Below the pieces are notes generated by a model, which ran no database searches, was not told where the DNA came from, and was given only the letters and a program-made list of their open reading frames with translations. A stretch of 64,000 nt of DNA, taken from contig JBOFIJ010000016.1 of assembly GCA_051650105.1 (NCBI GenBank), positions 1 to 64,000 on the forward strand, in the 5' to 3' direction. Positions within the stretch are counted from its first letter, which is position 1. Every line of letters begins with the position of its first letter. Below are positions 53,329-62,603 of the stretch, one piece after another. Source of the DNA: CAMWXW01 sp051650105. Lineage in GTDB: Bacteria; Desulfobacterota; Desulfovibrionia; Desulfovibrionales; Desulfovibrionaceae. The translations under genes were made by a program, and so were the position numbers.

Positions 53329-54915
53329 ATGGAATCAAAAAGACTTTTTTTAGCTGTTTTTCTAGCCGTGGTGGTGGTTGTTGGGTGGGGATATGTAGCT
53401 GAATATTTTGGGTTTATCTCCCCTTCGCAAAAGGAATTTCTTGAAAATAAAGAGTTTGTTTCGCCTCAAAAAGTTCAGGATCCAACTACGTCAATGCAAG
53501 CGAGTACTTTTGTGGATAGTATTCTAGATGCTCCTCATGTCGTTGTGGATACTCCTTTATACAGAGCTGTATTTTCTTCAAAAGGTGCTACTCTTGTTGA
53601 ATTTTCTCTTAAAAATTATTCTGCAGTGGCTGGTAAGCCTGACCCTTTACAAATTTTCTCAGAAAAATCGGTAGAATTTGCTCCTCTTGGTTTGTTAATT
53701 GATTCACAGCCAACGTGGGGGCAAGGCATATGGAGTGTTTCTAGTGATTCTCTCACCTTAATAGGCGAAGAAGAAGGCCAAATTACATTTACAGGAGTGG
53801 TGAATGGAAGGAAGATAATAAGGTTATTTTCTTTTGTTGCGGATAAATATCTTATTAAAGAAGATATTACCCTTCATTCACAAATAAAAGAGGAAGTCAC
53901 TCTTGCATATACCATGGCAGCATCTTCTTTTTTTGGGTCTTCTAGCTATAACGTGACAAAAATCGCTTGGCTTGAGGGATCCTCTCTTGAAACACTTGCG
54001 GACATACAAGATTTATCCATAGGTTTTGAACGGAAGGAGTCTTTGTCTTGGGCTGGTATAACAAATAATTATTTTCTTTTGGCCATTGCTCCAGGGAATG
54101 GTGCACTAACTTTCAAAGCAAAATATGAATCGGATATTTTTCGTGTATCTCTCACGCAAAACCCTGTTGTTTTGGATAGTGAAGTTTCATATTCTACCTC
54201 TTATTGGTTAGGGCCTAAGGAATTGGATTTATTGGAAGCGGCACCAAATAATTTGGATAAATCTGTCCATTATGGTTTCTTTTCCTTTTTGTCTATCCCG
54301 CTTGTTATGTTTTTAGAATTTATTCATAGTTACATACAAAATTATGGTGTTGCTATTATTCTGCTCACTATTTTTATTAAAGTACTGTTTTGGCCTCTTT
54401 CACAAAAATCGTTTTCTTCTATGGAAAAAATGAAGAAGATACAGCCCTTTGTTCAAGAAATACGAGAACAATATGCTGATGATAAAACAGAGATGAATAA
54501 AAGAATTATGGAACTGTATCAGACATATAAAGTAAATCCTATGGGGGGATGCTTGCCCATACTTGTGCAGATTCCTGTGTTTTTTGCTTTGTATGAAGCT
54601 TTACTTAATTCGGTTTCATTACGACACGCTGTTTTTATAGAATATATCCCGTTCACTCATATATTATGGTTAACAGATTTATCAGTAAAAGACCCATTTT
54701 ATATTACTCCTGTTCTTATGGGCCTTAGTATGTTTATTCAACAACTGATTACTCCTTCTATGGGAGATCCATTACAAAGAAAGATAATGCTTTTTATGCC
54801 GATTATTTTTACTGTATTTTTCTTAGGTTTCCCTTCTGGTTTGGTTATTTATTGGTTATGTAGTAATATTATTTCAATTTTACAGCAATGGTTGATGATC
54901 AAGAAGTCTTCATAA
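53329..54915 (+). CDS. yidC: Membrane protein insertase YidC
   Basis: 528 residues of the Gram-negative type: an N-terminal anchor (residues 5-25), a long periplasmic domain to about 320 (TPLYRAVFSSKGATLVEFSLKNY), then five membrane helices. The first contains the YGVAIILLTIFIKVLFWPLSQ segment with the groove region, followed by the cytoplasmic hairpin (MEKMKKIQPFVQEIREQY) and NPMGGCLPILVQIPVFFALY. It inserts membrane proteins with or without SecYEG. It starts nine bases after yidD. Confidence 0.97.
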   Translation: MESKRLFLAVFLAVVVVVGWGYVAEYFGFISPSQKEFLENKEFVSPQKVQDPTTSMQASTFVDSILDAPHVVVDTPLYRAVFSSKGATLVEFSLKNYSAVAGKPDPLQIFSEKSVEFAPLGLLIDSQPTWGQGIWSVSSDSLTLIGEEEGQITFTGVVNGRKIIRLFSFVADKYLIKEDITLHSQIKEEVTLAYTMAASSFFGSSSYNVTKIAWLEGSSLETLADIQDLSIGFERKESLSWAGITNNYFLLAIAPGNGALTFKAKYESDIFRVSLTQNPVVLDSEVSYSTSYWLGPKELDLLEAAPNNLDKSVHYGFFSFLSIPLVMFLEFIHSYIQNYGVAIILLTIFIKVLFWPLSQKSFSSMEKMKKIQPFVQEIREQYADDKTEMNKRIMELYQTYKVNPMGGCLPILVQIPVFFALYEALLNSVSLRHAVFIEYIPFTHILWLTDLSVKDPFYITPVLMGLSMFIQQLITPSMGDPLQRKIMLFMPIIFTVFFLGFPSGLVIYWLCSNIISILQQWLMIKKSS

Positions 54916-54927
54916 ATTGAGGTTACT

Positions 54928-55785
54928 GTGTTACAAAAGGCTAAAATATTTAGGGCTAAAACTCTCGAAAATGCTATGCAGGAAGCTTGTAAGTATTTTG
55001 CATTACCTCGTGAAAGTCTTGAGATTACTGTTATACAGGCAGCTAAAAGTGGAATTTTTGGAATTGTCCCTGTGCAGGATGCTGAAATAAAGGTTTTCCC
55101 ATTATCTTCAATTGTAAAAGAGGTTGAGCCTGCCAAGGAATCAAAAGAACGTCTTGTCAAAAGTGCTATTCCTAGTTTTGTACAAAAACCTAAAATGCAG
55201 ACAACAAATGATCCTTCAATTTTGCAAAAAAGATCGTATTCTCCTCTGCCTGTTCAAAATATTGTGAAAGTGGCAGATATTGATGTTCAAACGGTTATCT
55301 CTATTGTTGAAGAACTGGTTAAAAAAATATTGATGGTTCTTGTAGACGAAGTAGCTTTTACGGTTAAGTTAGAATTGGAAGAAGTTCGCATTAATATTTC
55401 TGATGGGCCTTGGAGTGCCATACTCATTGGAAAGGATCATGAAAATCTTCTTGCTATACAGTATATTGTATCTAGAATATTGAATCAGCAGACACAGCGT
55501 TCCTTTTTAGTAAGTGTTTGTGTAGGTGAGGTTACCTCTTCAGAGGAAAATATGCTTATATCTATGGCACTTAGAATTGCTACAAAAGTGAAGTCGACAC
55601 AAAAGACGCAGCAAACTCTTCCTCTACCAGCTTATCAGCGTAGGATTATTCATATGACATTACAGGATGACCCTTTAATAGGAACGACAACAAAAGGTTC
55701 AGATACATTACAATCGGTTGTTATTTTTTATCAGAAAAAGCATCAGGAAAAAGTGGACTTAGATGTTAGTTCTATAAAAGAATAA
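54928..55785 (+). CDS. jag: Jag/KhpB RNA-binding protein
   Basis: 285 residues from a GTG. N-terminal Jag domain (RAKTLENAMQEACKYFALP, KSGIFGIVPVQDAE), a linker of about 50 residues, then a KH domain (SAILIGKDHENLLAIQYIVSRILN) and an R3H domain near the end (ALRIATKV...PLPAYQRRIIHMTL). It often forms a complex with KhpA, encoded here at 24115. Located between yidC and mnmE, as usual. Confidence 0.95.
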   Translation: MLQKAKIFRAKTLENAMQEACKYFALPRESLEITVIQAAKSGIFGIVPVQDAEIKVFPLSSIVKEVEPAKESKERLVKSAIPSFVQKPKMQTTNDPSILQKRSYSPLPVQNIVKVADIDVQTVISIVEELVKKILMVLVDEVAFTVKLELEEVRINISDGPWSAILIGKDHENLLAIQYIVSRILNQQTQRSFLVSVCVGEVTSSEENMLISMALRIATKVKSTQKTQQTLPLPAYQRRIIHMTLQDDPLIGTTTKGSDTLQSVVIFYQKKHQEKVDLDVSSIKE

Positions 55786-55791
55786 AAAATT

Positions 55792-57171
55792 ATGGATACT
55801 ACTATCGTTGCTATTGCTACAGCCATGGGATATGGTGGGATCGGAATTATTAGAATAAGTGGTCCTTCTTCTTTCTTTCTTTTACAAAAACACACATCGT
55901 ATACTAAAGAATACGTTCCTTGGAAATTACAATATACAGATTGTGTTGATGTTAATGGGGAAACATTAGATCAGATACTTGCTGTCTATATGCCTGCTCC
56001 TCATAGTTTTACAGGTGAAGACCTTGTTGAACTGCATTGTCATGGTAGCCCTGTTGTTCTTCGTCGTATTCTTGAAGAACTTCTTTTATCTGGCGCTATA
56101 TTGGCTTCTCCTGGAGAATTCTCAAAAAGAGCATTTTTGAATGGTAAGATGGACATTGCTCAGGCGGAAGCAATAATGGAACTTATTCATGCTCCAGATA
56201 TTGTTGCCGCAAAAATGGCACAAAAACGGCTTTCTGGTGCATTAACAGACAAAATATTTTCTTTAAAATCTACTATAGATTCTTTACGTACACGTTTTTA
56301 CTTGGCACTCGATTTTCCAGAAGAAGATATAGAGTTAGCTCCAAGAGAAGAAAGTGTGTCTTTGTTATGTTTTATTATTGAGCAAATAGAACGAATAGTA
56401 AAAAATTATCAAAGAGAGAGTGTGTGGCAAGATGGTGCTCATGTAGTTCTTATTGGAAGTGTAAATGCAGGAAAATCTAGTTTAATGAATGCTATTCTAG
56501 GAACACAACGTGTTATTGTTAGTGACATTGAAGGTACAACGAGAGATAGTATTATTGAGAGAATTTCCTTAGATTCTCTTCCTGTAACATTAATAGACAC
56601 AGCTGGTTTGCGTAAGACAACTGATACAATTGAGCAAGAAGGTATTTTGGCGGCATATGAACATACTAAGCATGCAGAACTTATTCTTTTTGTTGTAGAT
56701 AGTTCACGTAAAAGCCTTTCTTCTGATGAAAAAGAATTTTTATCTCAAATTAATCTTGAAAAAGTTCTCTTTATATATAATAAAATTGATTTAGTGGATT
56801 CTATATCTCATATTCAAAATGATGTTCAAAATACTATTGGAAGAAAAGAAATATATTGTACACTTTCTGCTGAAAAAGTTTTAGGAATAGAAATAATGTT
56901 AGAGTGTGTGAAGAAAATGCTTCTTAAAGATTCTTCCTATCTTGAGGCTTCTCAAAGTATGATTATCCCAAATATTAGACAATCTACTATTCTTATAGAT
57001 GTAGCACACGTTCTTAATGAATTAAGAAGAGATATAGAAAGAGATCTTCCATTTGATATAGCAATGACTGTATTGGATTCTGTTTCTTCCCAACTAGATG
57101 AAATTATGGGACATACTCTTCCAGAAGATATCATGAATTCTATTTTTTCATCGTTTTGTATTGGCAAATGA
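55792..57171 (+). CDS. mnmE: tRNA modification GTPase MnmE
   Basis: 459 residues, standard. N-terminal folate-binding domain (AIATAMGYGGIGIIRISGP, SFTGEDLVELHCHGSPVVL), helical domain and an inserted GTPase with G1 GSVNAGKSS, G2/G3 EGTTRDSI and DTAGLRKT, and G4 NKID. The C-terminal motif is CIGK. Together with MnmG it installs the xm5 group at U34 of tRNAs. The start follows the jag stop after six bases. Last gene of the operon. Confidence 0.97.
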   Translation: MDTTIVAIATAMGYGGIGIIRISGPSSFFLLQKHTSYTKEYVPWKLQYTDCVDVNGETLDQILAVYMPAPHSFTGEDLVELHCHGSPVVLRRILEELLLSGAILASPGEFSKRAFLNGKMDIAQAEAIMELIHAPDIVAAKMAQKRLSGALTDKIFSLKSTIDSLRTRFYLALDFPEEDIELAPREESVSLLCFIIEQIERIVKNYQRESVWQDGAHVVLIGSVNAGKSSLMNAILGTQRVIVSDIEGTTRDSIIERISLDSLPVTLIDTAGLRKTTDTIEQEGILAAYEHTKHAELILFVVDSSRKSLSSDEKEFLSQINLEKVLFIYNKIDLVDSISHIQNDVQNTIGRKEIYCTLSAEKVLGIEIMLECVKKMLLKDSSYLEASQSMIIPNIRQSTILIDVAHVLNELRRDIERDLPFDIAMTVLDSVSSQLDEIMGHTLPEDIMNSIFSSFCIGK

Positions 57172-57255
57172 TCTTTTTATTTGTTGGATGTACTGCACCA
57201 TTCTTGAAAATAGAAATATCATGTAGAAAGTGATATATTGCGTAAAACTGAAATA

Positions 57256-58077
57256 TCACCACTGTACTTTTTGAAAGAGGGTATTTTCTAAATCAAAAAG
57301 AAAAGCTTTAGACTCCTTTATATATTTTTTTATCAGTGTTTCAACTGTTAATTCTACCATAAGAGAACTTGCAAAAAGAATGGTTTGAGGAAGGTTTCCA
57401 AGAAGGTTTTCCACAGTACTAACATTGCCTAGCCAATCCGTTGGAGCAGTGCTGCCAGGATGTACGCGTCCTACATATCCTGATTTGCCTGCAATTCCAC
57501 CAGTAATAAGTGTTATATTATATTGTTCTGCCTTTTCGCGTAAGAGTGGTTTATTTGTTAGTCCACCAAGAGCATCAACTACAATGTCTACTTTTTTTAT
57601 GTGTTCTGAGATATTTGTTCTATCGAGAAATGTATCAATTGTATATACTGTAGAAGAAGAATTTATTTTTTTAGAATAAGCCTTTCCTATACTTGTTTTT
57701 GGACAGCCGATATCTTCCTCAGTTGAGAGAAGTTGTCTATTTAAATTACTTGCTTCGAAGGTATCTCCATCTGAACAATATATTTTTCCTATGCCTATAC
57801 GCAAAAATGTATCAAATAAAATACCACCTAAGCCTCCCATCCCAACGAGAAGAAGAGATGAAGAAAGAAGTCTGCCTTGTTCTTTAGGTGAGTATGTTAT
57901 TGCATTGCGTAGAAATCGCTCTGGCATTATTTCTAAGGAACATGATTTTTGTAAAACAGATAATACACTGCATGAAAAGAGATCTGCTATTTCTTTTTCT
58001 TTACCAAAAGGAAGAAAACATATTTTCTTTGGATGTTCTTTGGCACACTGAGAATGTTTATATAGCATGGTTTTCAT
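57256..58077 (-). CDS. ThiF/MoeB/HesA-family E1-like adenylyltransferase
   Basis: 273 residues. The nucleotide-binding GMGGLGGILFDTFLRIGIG loop, YCSDGDTFEASNLNRQLLST and DIVVDALGGLTNKPLL are present, as is a GGIAGKSGYVGRV segment. The Cys-x2-Cys zinc pairs of MoeB/ThiF are not visible, and the first 65 residues (Cys-rich and basic) are unlike the family core. It probably adenylates a small sulfur-carrier protein or peptide, but no partner (ThiS/MoaD) gene is nearby. AAGGACG precedes the ATG. Confidence 0.88.
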   Translation of the reverse strand: MKTMLYKHSQCAKEHPKKICFLPFGKEKEIADLFSCSVLSVLQKSCSLEIMPERFLRNAITYSPKEQGRLLSSSLLLVGMGGLGGILFDTFLRIGIGKIYCSDGDTFEASNLNRQLLSTEEDIGCPKTSIGKAYSKKINSSSTVYTIDTFLDRTNISEHIKKVDIVVDALGGLTNKPLLREKAEQYNITLITGGIAGKSGYVGRVHPGSTAPTDWLGNVSTVENLLGNLPQTILFASSLMVELTVETLIKKYIKESKAFLFDLENTLFQKVQW

Positions 58078-58201
58078 GGATACGTCCTTATTTATTATAA
58101 AAGGATGGATAGTGTTACAGTGAGTATATACAATATTAATATATACGTAACAATATTGTTATGAGTATTTCCCTTCTGTATTGTCCTCTGTCTTTTATAT
58201 A

Positions 58202-58651
58202 TTAATCTTTACAATGGTACAATGCTATTTGTCTTTTATGAAATCTAAAAGCATTAATTATCGTAAAATGGCTTTGGTAGAGAATACCTTCAAGAGCACC
58301 ATCTTTCATAAAATGATAAAATTGAGGATATTTCTTATGTGAAAATACATACGTTGTTATATATTTATACCAGGAAGAGATATATTCTACATTGCGATTT
58401 ACTAGGGTATAGTCAATAAAAAAATATTCTTTTGCTGTATTTTGTATAGAATTGAAAAGTTGTATTCTTTCTTTTCTTGATAATATATGTAGGGACATAT
58501 AAAAAAGATAGGTATTGTCTTTATAAGGAATGGGTATTGTGGAAACAGAATAGTATTTTTTTAAAGACATCAAAAACAACGTATCACCACTATATGAGAT
58601 ATTTTGTATAGTCTTTGGTAATAACATAAGAATATCGCTATGAAGTGTCAT
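58202..58651 (-). CDS. Truncated class I SAM-methyltransferase-like protein
   Basis: 149 residues. The C-terminal half resembles the end of small SAM-dependent methyltransferases: FFIDYTLVNRNVEYISSW, then YPQFYHFMKDGALEGILYQ. The N-terminal glycine-rich SAM loop is missing; the sequence starts only at what would be the later strands. The start overlaps the HD gene stop by 4 nt, so the truncation is part of the present gene, not an assembly effect in the middle. It probably lacks methyltransferase activity. Confidence 0.6.
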   Translation of the reverse strand: MTLHSDILMLLPKTIQNISYSGDTLFLMSLKKYYSVSTIPIPYKDNTYLFYMSLHILSRKERIQLFNSIQNTAKEYFFIDYTLVNRNVEYISSWYKYITTYVFSHKKYPQFYHFMKDGALEGILYQSHFTIINAFRFHKRQIALYHCKD

Positions 58652-59451
58652 GAGAGTAATGGAATACAGATATCATCAATTTCTTTTATTTTAGGAAGTC
58701 TTTGATAAAGGCCTTCTAGAAGATAACTTTTCTGTATATATTCCATCGCATATTTTGTTGAAAAATTGCAATACCATGAAAATAGCATAAGTCGTAAATC
58801 GTTGTGATAAAGAATATCTGAATAGAGTACCATCTCTTTATTCTGGAGACTGAGAAGTACTTTAGGGTTATATGCATCTGGGATGTCTTTAGCATAAATT
58901 CTTAATGAATGTGAAGATTCTTCCTCTGTAGAAGAAAGAGTATGTGAAAGTTTATGAAAAATATCGAGTCTATCTGCATCCCTAATGAGCTTTACAAGAA
59001 TTTCTATATGGGAAGGTAATTGTGGTAACGTATATATATTATGTAATGCAATTGCAGTATAAACATATTGCTGGATTTGCTGACTCTCACAATGTAAAAA
59101 TGCTTGTTGTTTTGCTATTTTTACTCCAAGATGTCCATGATTACAAGAATCAGTATCCTTATGTGTTTTGAACTGTAGATATTGCTGAAAACGTCCAATA
59201 TCATGGTAAAGAGCAGAGAGCAAAATTGGATAATATATAAAAAATTGTGAAGAATCCATAGCAAGCATTCTTGCAAATTCAACAACACGCAAAGTATGCT
59301 CTTTTTTATAGATACTTTGTGAGGCTACATTTTCATCAGAAACAGTACAAAAAGGCTCTACATAGGTAAGAAATCGAGTTTTATGTTCCTCAAACAACTC
59401 TTCCATGATATAGAGAGTAGATTGATGAATTGGGCTAGGATATTCTTTCAT
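58648..59451 (-). CDS. HD-domain phosphohydrolase
   Basis: 267 residues. The metal-binding set of the HD superfamily is visible: H in EHTLRVVEFARMLA, HD in LSALYHDIGRF, a His in HGHLGVKIA and D in LIRDADRLDI. No other domain. Substrate unknown; HD enzymes hydrolyse nucleotides or phosphates, and some bind (p)ppGpp. It overlaps the ppiD-like stop by a TAATG and the downstream methyltransferase relic by 4 nt. Confidence 0.88.
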   Translation of the reverse strand: MKEYPSPIHQSTLYIMEELFEEHKTRFLTYVEPFCTVSDENVASQSIYKKEHTLRVVEFARMLAMDSSQFFIYYPILLSALYHDIGRFQQYLQFKTHKDTDSCNHGHLGVKIAKQQAFLHCESQQIQQYVYTAIALHNIYTLPQLPSHIEILVKLIRDADRLDIFHKLSHTLSSTEEESSHSLRIYAKDIPDAYNPKVLLSLQNKEMVLYSDILYHNDLRLMLFSWYCNFSTKYAMEYIQKSYLLEGLYQRLPKIKEIDDICIPLLS

Positions 59452-61016
59452 TATTCATCTTGACTCTTAAGAAGGTGTGGTAATTTTATTACAATATGTG
59501 CCTTATTGTTTAGATACTGTTCCATGAGGTTAAGAAATTCTCGTTGTTTTAATTCAAGAACCCTTCGTGTAAAGTTTATTTTATCCTCATCCCAATTTTT
59601 TTCATATGCAGGTGCGATATGGGCAATTTTTATTAAAGCCACACCATCAGAATATGGATATGGTATTGATAGAAGAGTATTTTTAGGATTGTTAAAAAGA
59701 GCATCGGATAATTCTTTAGAATGTGAAAAAGGCTCTGGTATTTCAGCTAATCTTGAAAAAAGTGGTGTGGTAGCAAAAGATGGTAGAATAGCATTATTTT
59801 CCGTAGCTTCTTTCAAGGCTTTTATTGCAGCAAATTGTGCTAATTCTAATGACTTTTCATCTTGCAAAGCATGGAAAACATCTTTTTCTACTTCTTCAAG
59901 TGGCGGAATATTTTCTGGAATTCGTTCCTGAACTTGTACTACAGTATATTCTCCTTCTTTTTTCAGTGGAATTGTCTCAATTGAGTTTGATTCATTCTTT
60001 AAGAGCCTTGTAAAAGTAGTATTTTCTACACCAAGGCGAATTAAAGCTTGTTCTTCAGTTAAGAAATCCGTTTTTTCTAATGCTATATTAAGTTCCTTAG
60101 CAATATCTTGAATATGCTTACCTTCTGAAATAGATATATGTATTTTATCTAAATAAGCTTCTATAAGAGCGTTCATTTTTTCTTGAAGGAATTGTTCTTT
60201 TATTCTTTCCAAGGCGATTTCTTTTGCTACAGTATTGTATAAATTGATATTTTCTTCATACTGTTTTATCACTTCTTCTGAAGAAACAGTAATACGTGAA
60301 AGCAATATTTCTTTTGTAAGGGGAATATAGTTAAAGGAAAGTTGTCTTGGTTGCTTCCAAATGTGAGAATTGCGATCATAATATTCCTGGATTTCTTCAT
60401 CCGATAATACTATTTCCTTAAGGTAATTTTTCTTGGGAAAAAGAAGATATTGAAAGCTACGTTCTTCATTGAAGTAATTATAAAGAACTTTAGCATCTTT
60501 TTCATTTACGAAAGCCACTCCTGTAATTAATCTAACAAATTTATCAATAAGGACATCATCAGAGAGTTCTTGTTCGAAAAGGAGTACGGCTGTTTTATTA
60601 TTTTGAAGAGCCTTTTTATAAAGCTCTGAATCAAAATGCCCTTGTTCATTCTTGAAAAAAGGCAAGGAGAGGAGTGTTTGTTGAATTTCTTTCGAAGTTG
60701 CAAAAATACCCAATTTCGTGGCTTCTTGAATAAAAAGAGTTCTCATTACTAATCTATTAAAAACTTGGGTACGTATTCCTAATTGTTCCAAAATCTCGTC
60801 TGTTAATGAGGGGTTATCTGCTAAATATTGTTTTTTCTCTGCATCCAATGCTTGTAAAAAAGAGTGAACAGAAAGAACGTTACCATTTATTTCCGCTAGC
60901 ACTTGTGTATTAGAAGCATTAGACCCAAAGCCCAAAAACACAAAAATAAGGATTATGGCAATAAATAAAGAGCGGACCCACCAGGAATTGATGGAATTAC
61001 GAAAAAAATCTAACAT
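59451..61016 (-). CDS. PpiD/SurA-like periplasmic folding factor without a parvulin core
   Basis: 521 residues. One N-terminal membrane anchor (residues 12-31) and the SurA-type N-terminal domain: AEINGNVLSVHSFLQAL, RTQVFNRLVMRTLFIQEATKLGI and FFKNEQGHFDSELYKKAL. A second helical domain (VSSEEVIKQYEEN) leads directly into the C-terminal helix. The parvulin sequence (ARHILI...GGDLGW) expected between these, about 100 residues, is not present. Family members without it act as chaperones. GAGG precedes the ATG. A hairpin lies between it and atpE. Confidence 0.85.
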   Translation of the reverse strand: MLDFFRNSINSWWVRSLFIAIILIFVFLGFGSNASNTQVLAEINGNVLSVHSFLQALDAEKKQYLADNPSLTDEILEQLGIRTQVFNRLVMRTLFIQEATKLGIFATSKEIQQTLLSLPFFKNEQGHFDSELYKKALQNNKTAVLLFEQELSDDVLIDKFVRLITGVAFVNEKDAKVLYNYFNEERSFQYLLFPKKNYLKEIVLSDEEIQEYYDRNSHIWKQPRQLSFNYIPLTKEILLSRITVSSEEVIKQYEENINLYNTVAKEIALERIKEQFLQEKMNALIEAYLDKIHISISEGKHIQDIAKELNIALEKTDFLTEEQALIRLGVENTTFTRLLKNESNSIETIPLKKEGEYTVVQVQERIPENIPPLEEVEKDVFHALQDEKSLELAQFAAIKALKEATENNAILPSFATTPLFSRLAEIPEPFSHSKELSDALFNNPKNTLLSIPYPYSDGVALIKIAHIAPAYEKNWDEDKINFTRRVLELKQREFLNLMEQYLNNKAHIVIKLPHLLKSQDE

Positions 61017-61032
61017 GAAAAAACCTCAAAGC

Positions 61033-61067
61033 CAGAATAAAAGAGAAACTGTATCTCCTTTATTCTG
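61033..61067 (-). terminator. Hairpin between atpE and ppiD-like gene
   Basis: CAGAATAAAGGAGA, a 7-nt loop, TCTCTTTTATTCTG: 14 bp with one G-T pair on the minus strand, followed by GCTTTGAGGTTTTTT. The T-run is 11 bases away and contains the ppiD ribosome binding region, so it could terminate atpE or act as a leader structure. Confidence 0.5.
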
Positions 61068-61080
61068 CTGCTGGATAAAG

Positions 61081-61413
61081 CTATCCTAAAAATGGATTCG
61101 CTACTAAAAGTAATAAATTAACAACAAATGCATAGATTGCAATAGATTCAATAAAAGCTAAGCCTAAAATAAGAGTAATCATTATTTTACCACTTGCTTC
61201 TGGATTACGAGCAGTTCCTTCACAGGCACTTTTTAAACTCATTCCCTGAGCAATACCACAACCACAAGCAGCTATACCCATACCAATAGCGGCAGCCAAA
61301 GCTGTGTTGCCTCCAAGTTGAGCGATAGGAGCGGCAACATCCGCAGCAAAAGCTTGAATTTCTAGTAATAATGTCGAAAATACTCCTAAAGTTGTGAGTA
61401 AAAATTTACGCAT
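61081..61413 (-). CDS. atpE: ATP synthase F0 subunit c
   Basis: 110 residues, longer than the core 80 because of an N-terminal hydrophobic extension (MRKFLLTTLGVF...) ending in FAAD, which resembles a signal sequence and occurs in other deltaproteobacterial c-subunits. Two helices: the first GMGIAACGCGIAQGMSLKSA with a Gln at the position of Na-binding Q32, the loop ARNPEASGK, and the second with the ion-binding Glu in AFIESIAIYAFV. It forms the rotating ring. Confidence 0.95.
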   Translation of the reverse strand: MRKFLLTTLGVFSTLLLEIQAFAADVAAPIAQLGGNTALAAAIGMGIAACGCGIAQGMSLKSACEGTARNPEASGKIMITLILGLAFIESIAIYAFVVNLLLLVANPFLG

Positions 61414-61462
61414 AATGTTCTCCTAAAAAGTATAAATGAGTTAAGATGATTATTCTTCCCAA

Positions 61463-62164
61463 TTAATGGGCGTGCTCCATAGCTCCCTTTATATAAAGAA
61501 GTGTGAGCAAATAAAATATGAAGGCTTGTAAAATTTTAGCAAACATAAAGAGGAAATATATAGGAATAGTTCCAACTATGGGTGCTAATATGAAAAATAT
61601 TAATAAAACTATTTCTTCACCACGAATATTTCCAAAAAGACGCAGTGCCAAAGATAATGGTCTTGCGAAATGAGAAATAAGTTCTATTGGCAACATAAGT
61701 GGTGCTATTGCTGATACTGGACCTGTAAAGTGTTTTATGTATCCAAAGCCCCAAATCTTTACTCCTAGGGCATTATAATATAAAAAAACAAAAATAGCTA
61801 GAGCTGCCGTTGTATTTATATTTGCAGTAGGTGCATCAAAACTAGGCACTAAGCCAAGAAGATTTTGAAATAGAATAAAAAGGAATATTCCAACTAAAAG
61901 AGATATCACTCTTTTAGCGTTTTCTCCCATGGTACTAATTGAAAACTGTTCTAAGCCATCCACAATAACTTCAAATACATGAGGTAATCCTGTTGGATAT
62001 TTCTGAATACGCGAGCGTACCAATAAGCCTAGCATGAAAAGGAGTGCCATTGCACACCAAGTGTAAAAAACATGTTTAAACTCAACCTCTTTGCCTAGAA
62101 TTGTAATATAATCTATGCCTAAGGAAGAAGATAGTAATACGGGATGTGGTAAGCCTTGAGCCAT
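61463..62164 (-). CDS. atpB: ATP synthase F0 subunit a
   Basis: 233 residues with five to six membrane helices. The essential Arg is in SLALRLFGNIRGEE, and the C-terminal helices (ILQAFIFYLLTLLYIKGAME) are complete. It forms the ion half-channels next to the c-ring. It starts two bases before the atpI-like stop. Confidence 0.95.
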   Translation of the reverse strand: MAQGLPHPVLLSSSLGIDYITILGKEVEFKHVFYTWCAMALLFMLGLLVRSRIQKYPTGLPHVFEVIVDGLEQFSISTMGENAKRVISLLVGIFLFILFQNLLGLVPSFDAPTANINTTAALAIFVFLYYNALGVKIWGFGYIKHFTGPVSAIAPLMLPIELISHFARPLSLALRLFGNIRGEEIVLLIFFILAPIVGTIPIYFLFMFAKILQAFIFYLLTLLYIKGAMEHAH

Positions 62165-62165
62165 A

Positions 62166-62603
62166 TTAAGAACCCTTTGTTAAGTGTGTTTCACTAAAAG
62201 AAATGTAGAGCGCGTGCAATACTATGCTCACATGAGGAATTATAATACCAATTATAAGCCAAATTAATGAAAGAGAAAGATACTGTAATAGTAAAAATAG
62301 TATCCCAACAAATAATATGATTTTCATATTAATCAACATCAATAACCAAAATAGAGAAAGCGTGCTGTTTTCTCTAAAAAATACTTTTACTGACTGGATA
62401 AGTAATAAAAGATTTAACGTAGAAAGCAAAACCCCTAAAAAGAAGGAGAAGAAGCCAGAAAAAAGAAATGATAACAATATTGATAGTAAAAGAAGAACCG
62501 TAATAAAGTAGATTGAACTACCAAAGTGTATTCTCAACAAGAGAGTGTCTAAGCCCATGAAATTCAAAATACGGGCTATTCTTTTACTAGATAAGAGTAT
62601 CAT
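62166..62603 (-). CDS. atpI: ATP synthase I-like protein
   Basis: 145 residues with four predicted membrane helices (residues 27-48, 51-75, 86-107 and 109-130 approximately). It matches the AtpI-type assembly protein by position between AtpZ and AtpB and by hydropathy; the sequence itself is weakly conserved. It may help in c-ring assembly. It overlaps atpZ by 17 nt. Confidence 0.78.
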   Translation of the reverse strand: MILLSSKRIARILNFMGLDTLLLRIHFGSSIYFITVLLLLSILLSFLFSGFFSFFLGVLLSTLNLLLLIQSVKVFFRENSTLSLFWLLMLINMKIILFVGILFLLLQYLSLSLIWLIIGIIIPHVSIVLHALYISFSETHLTKGS

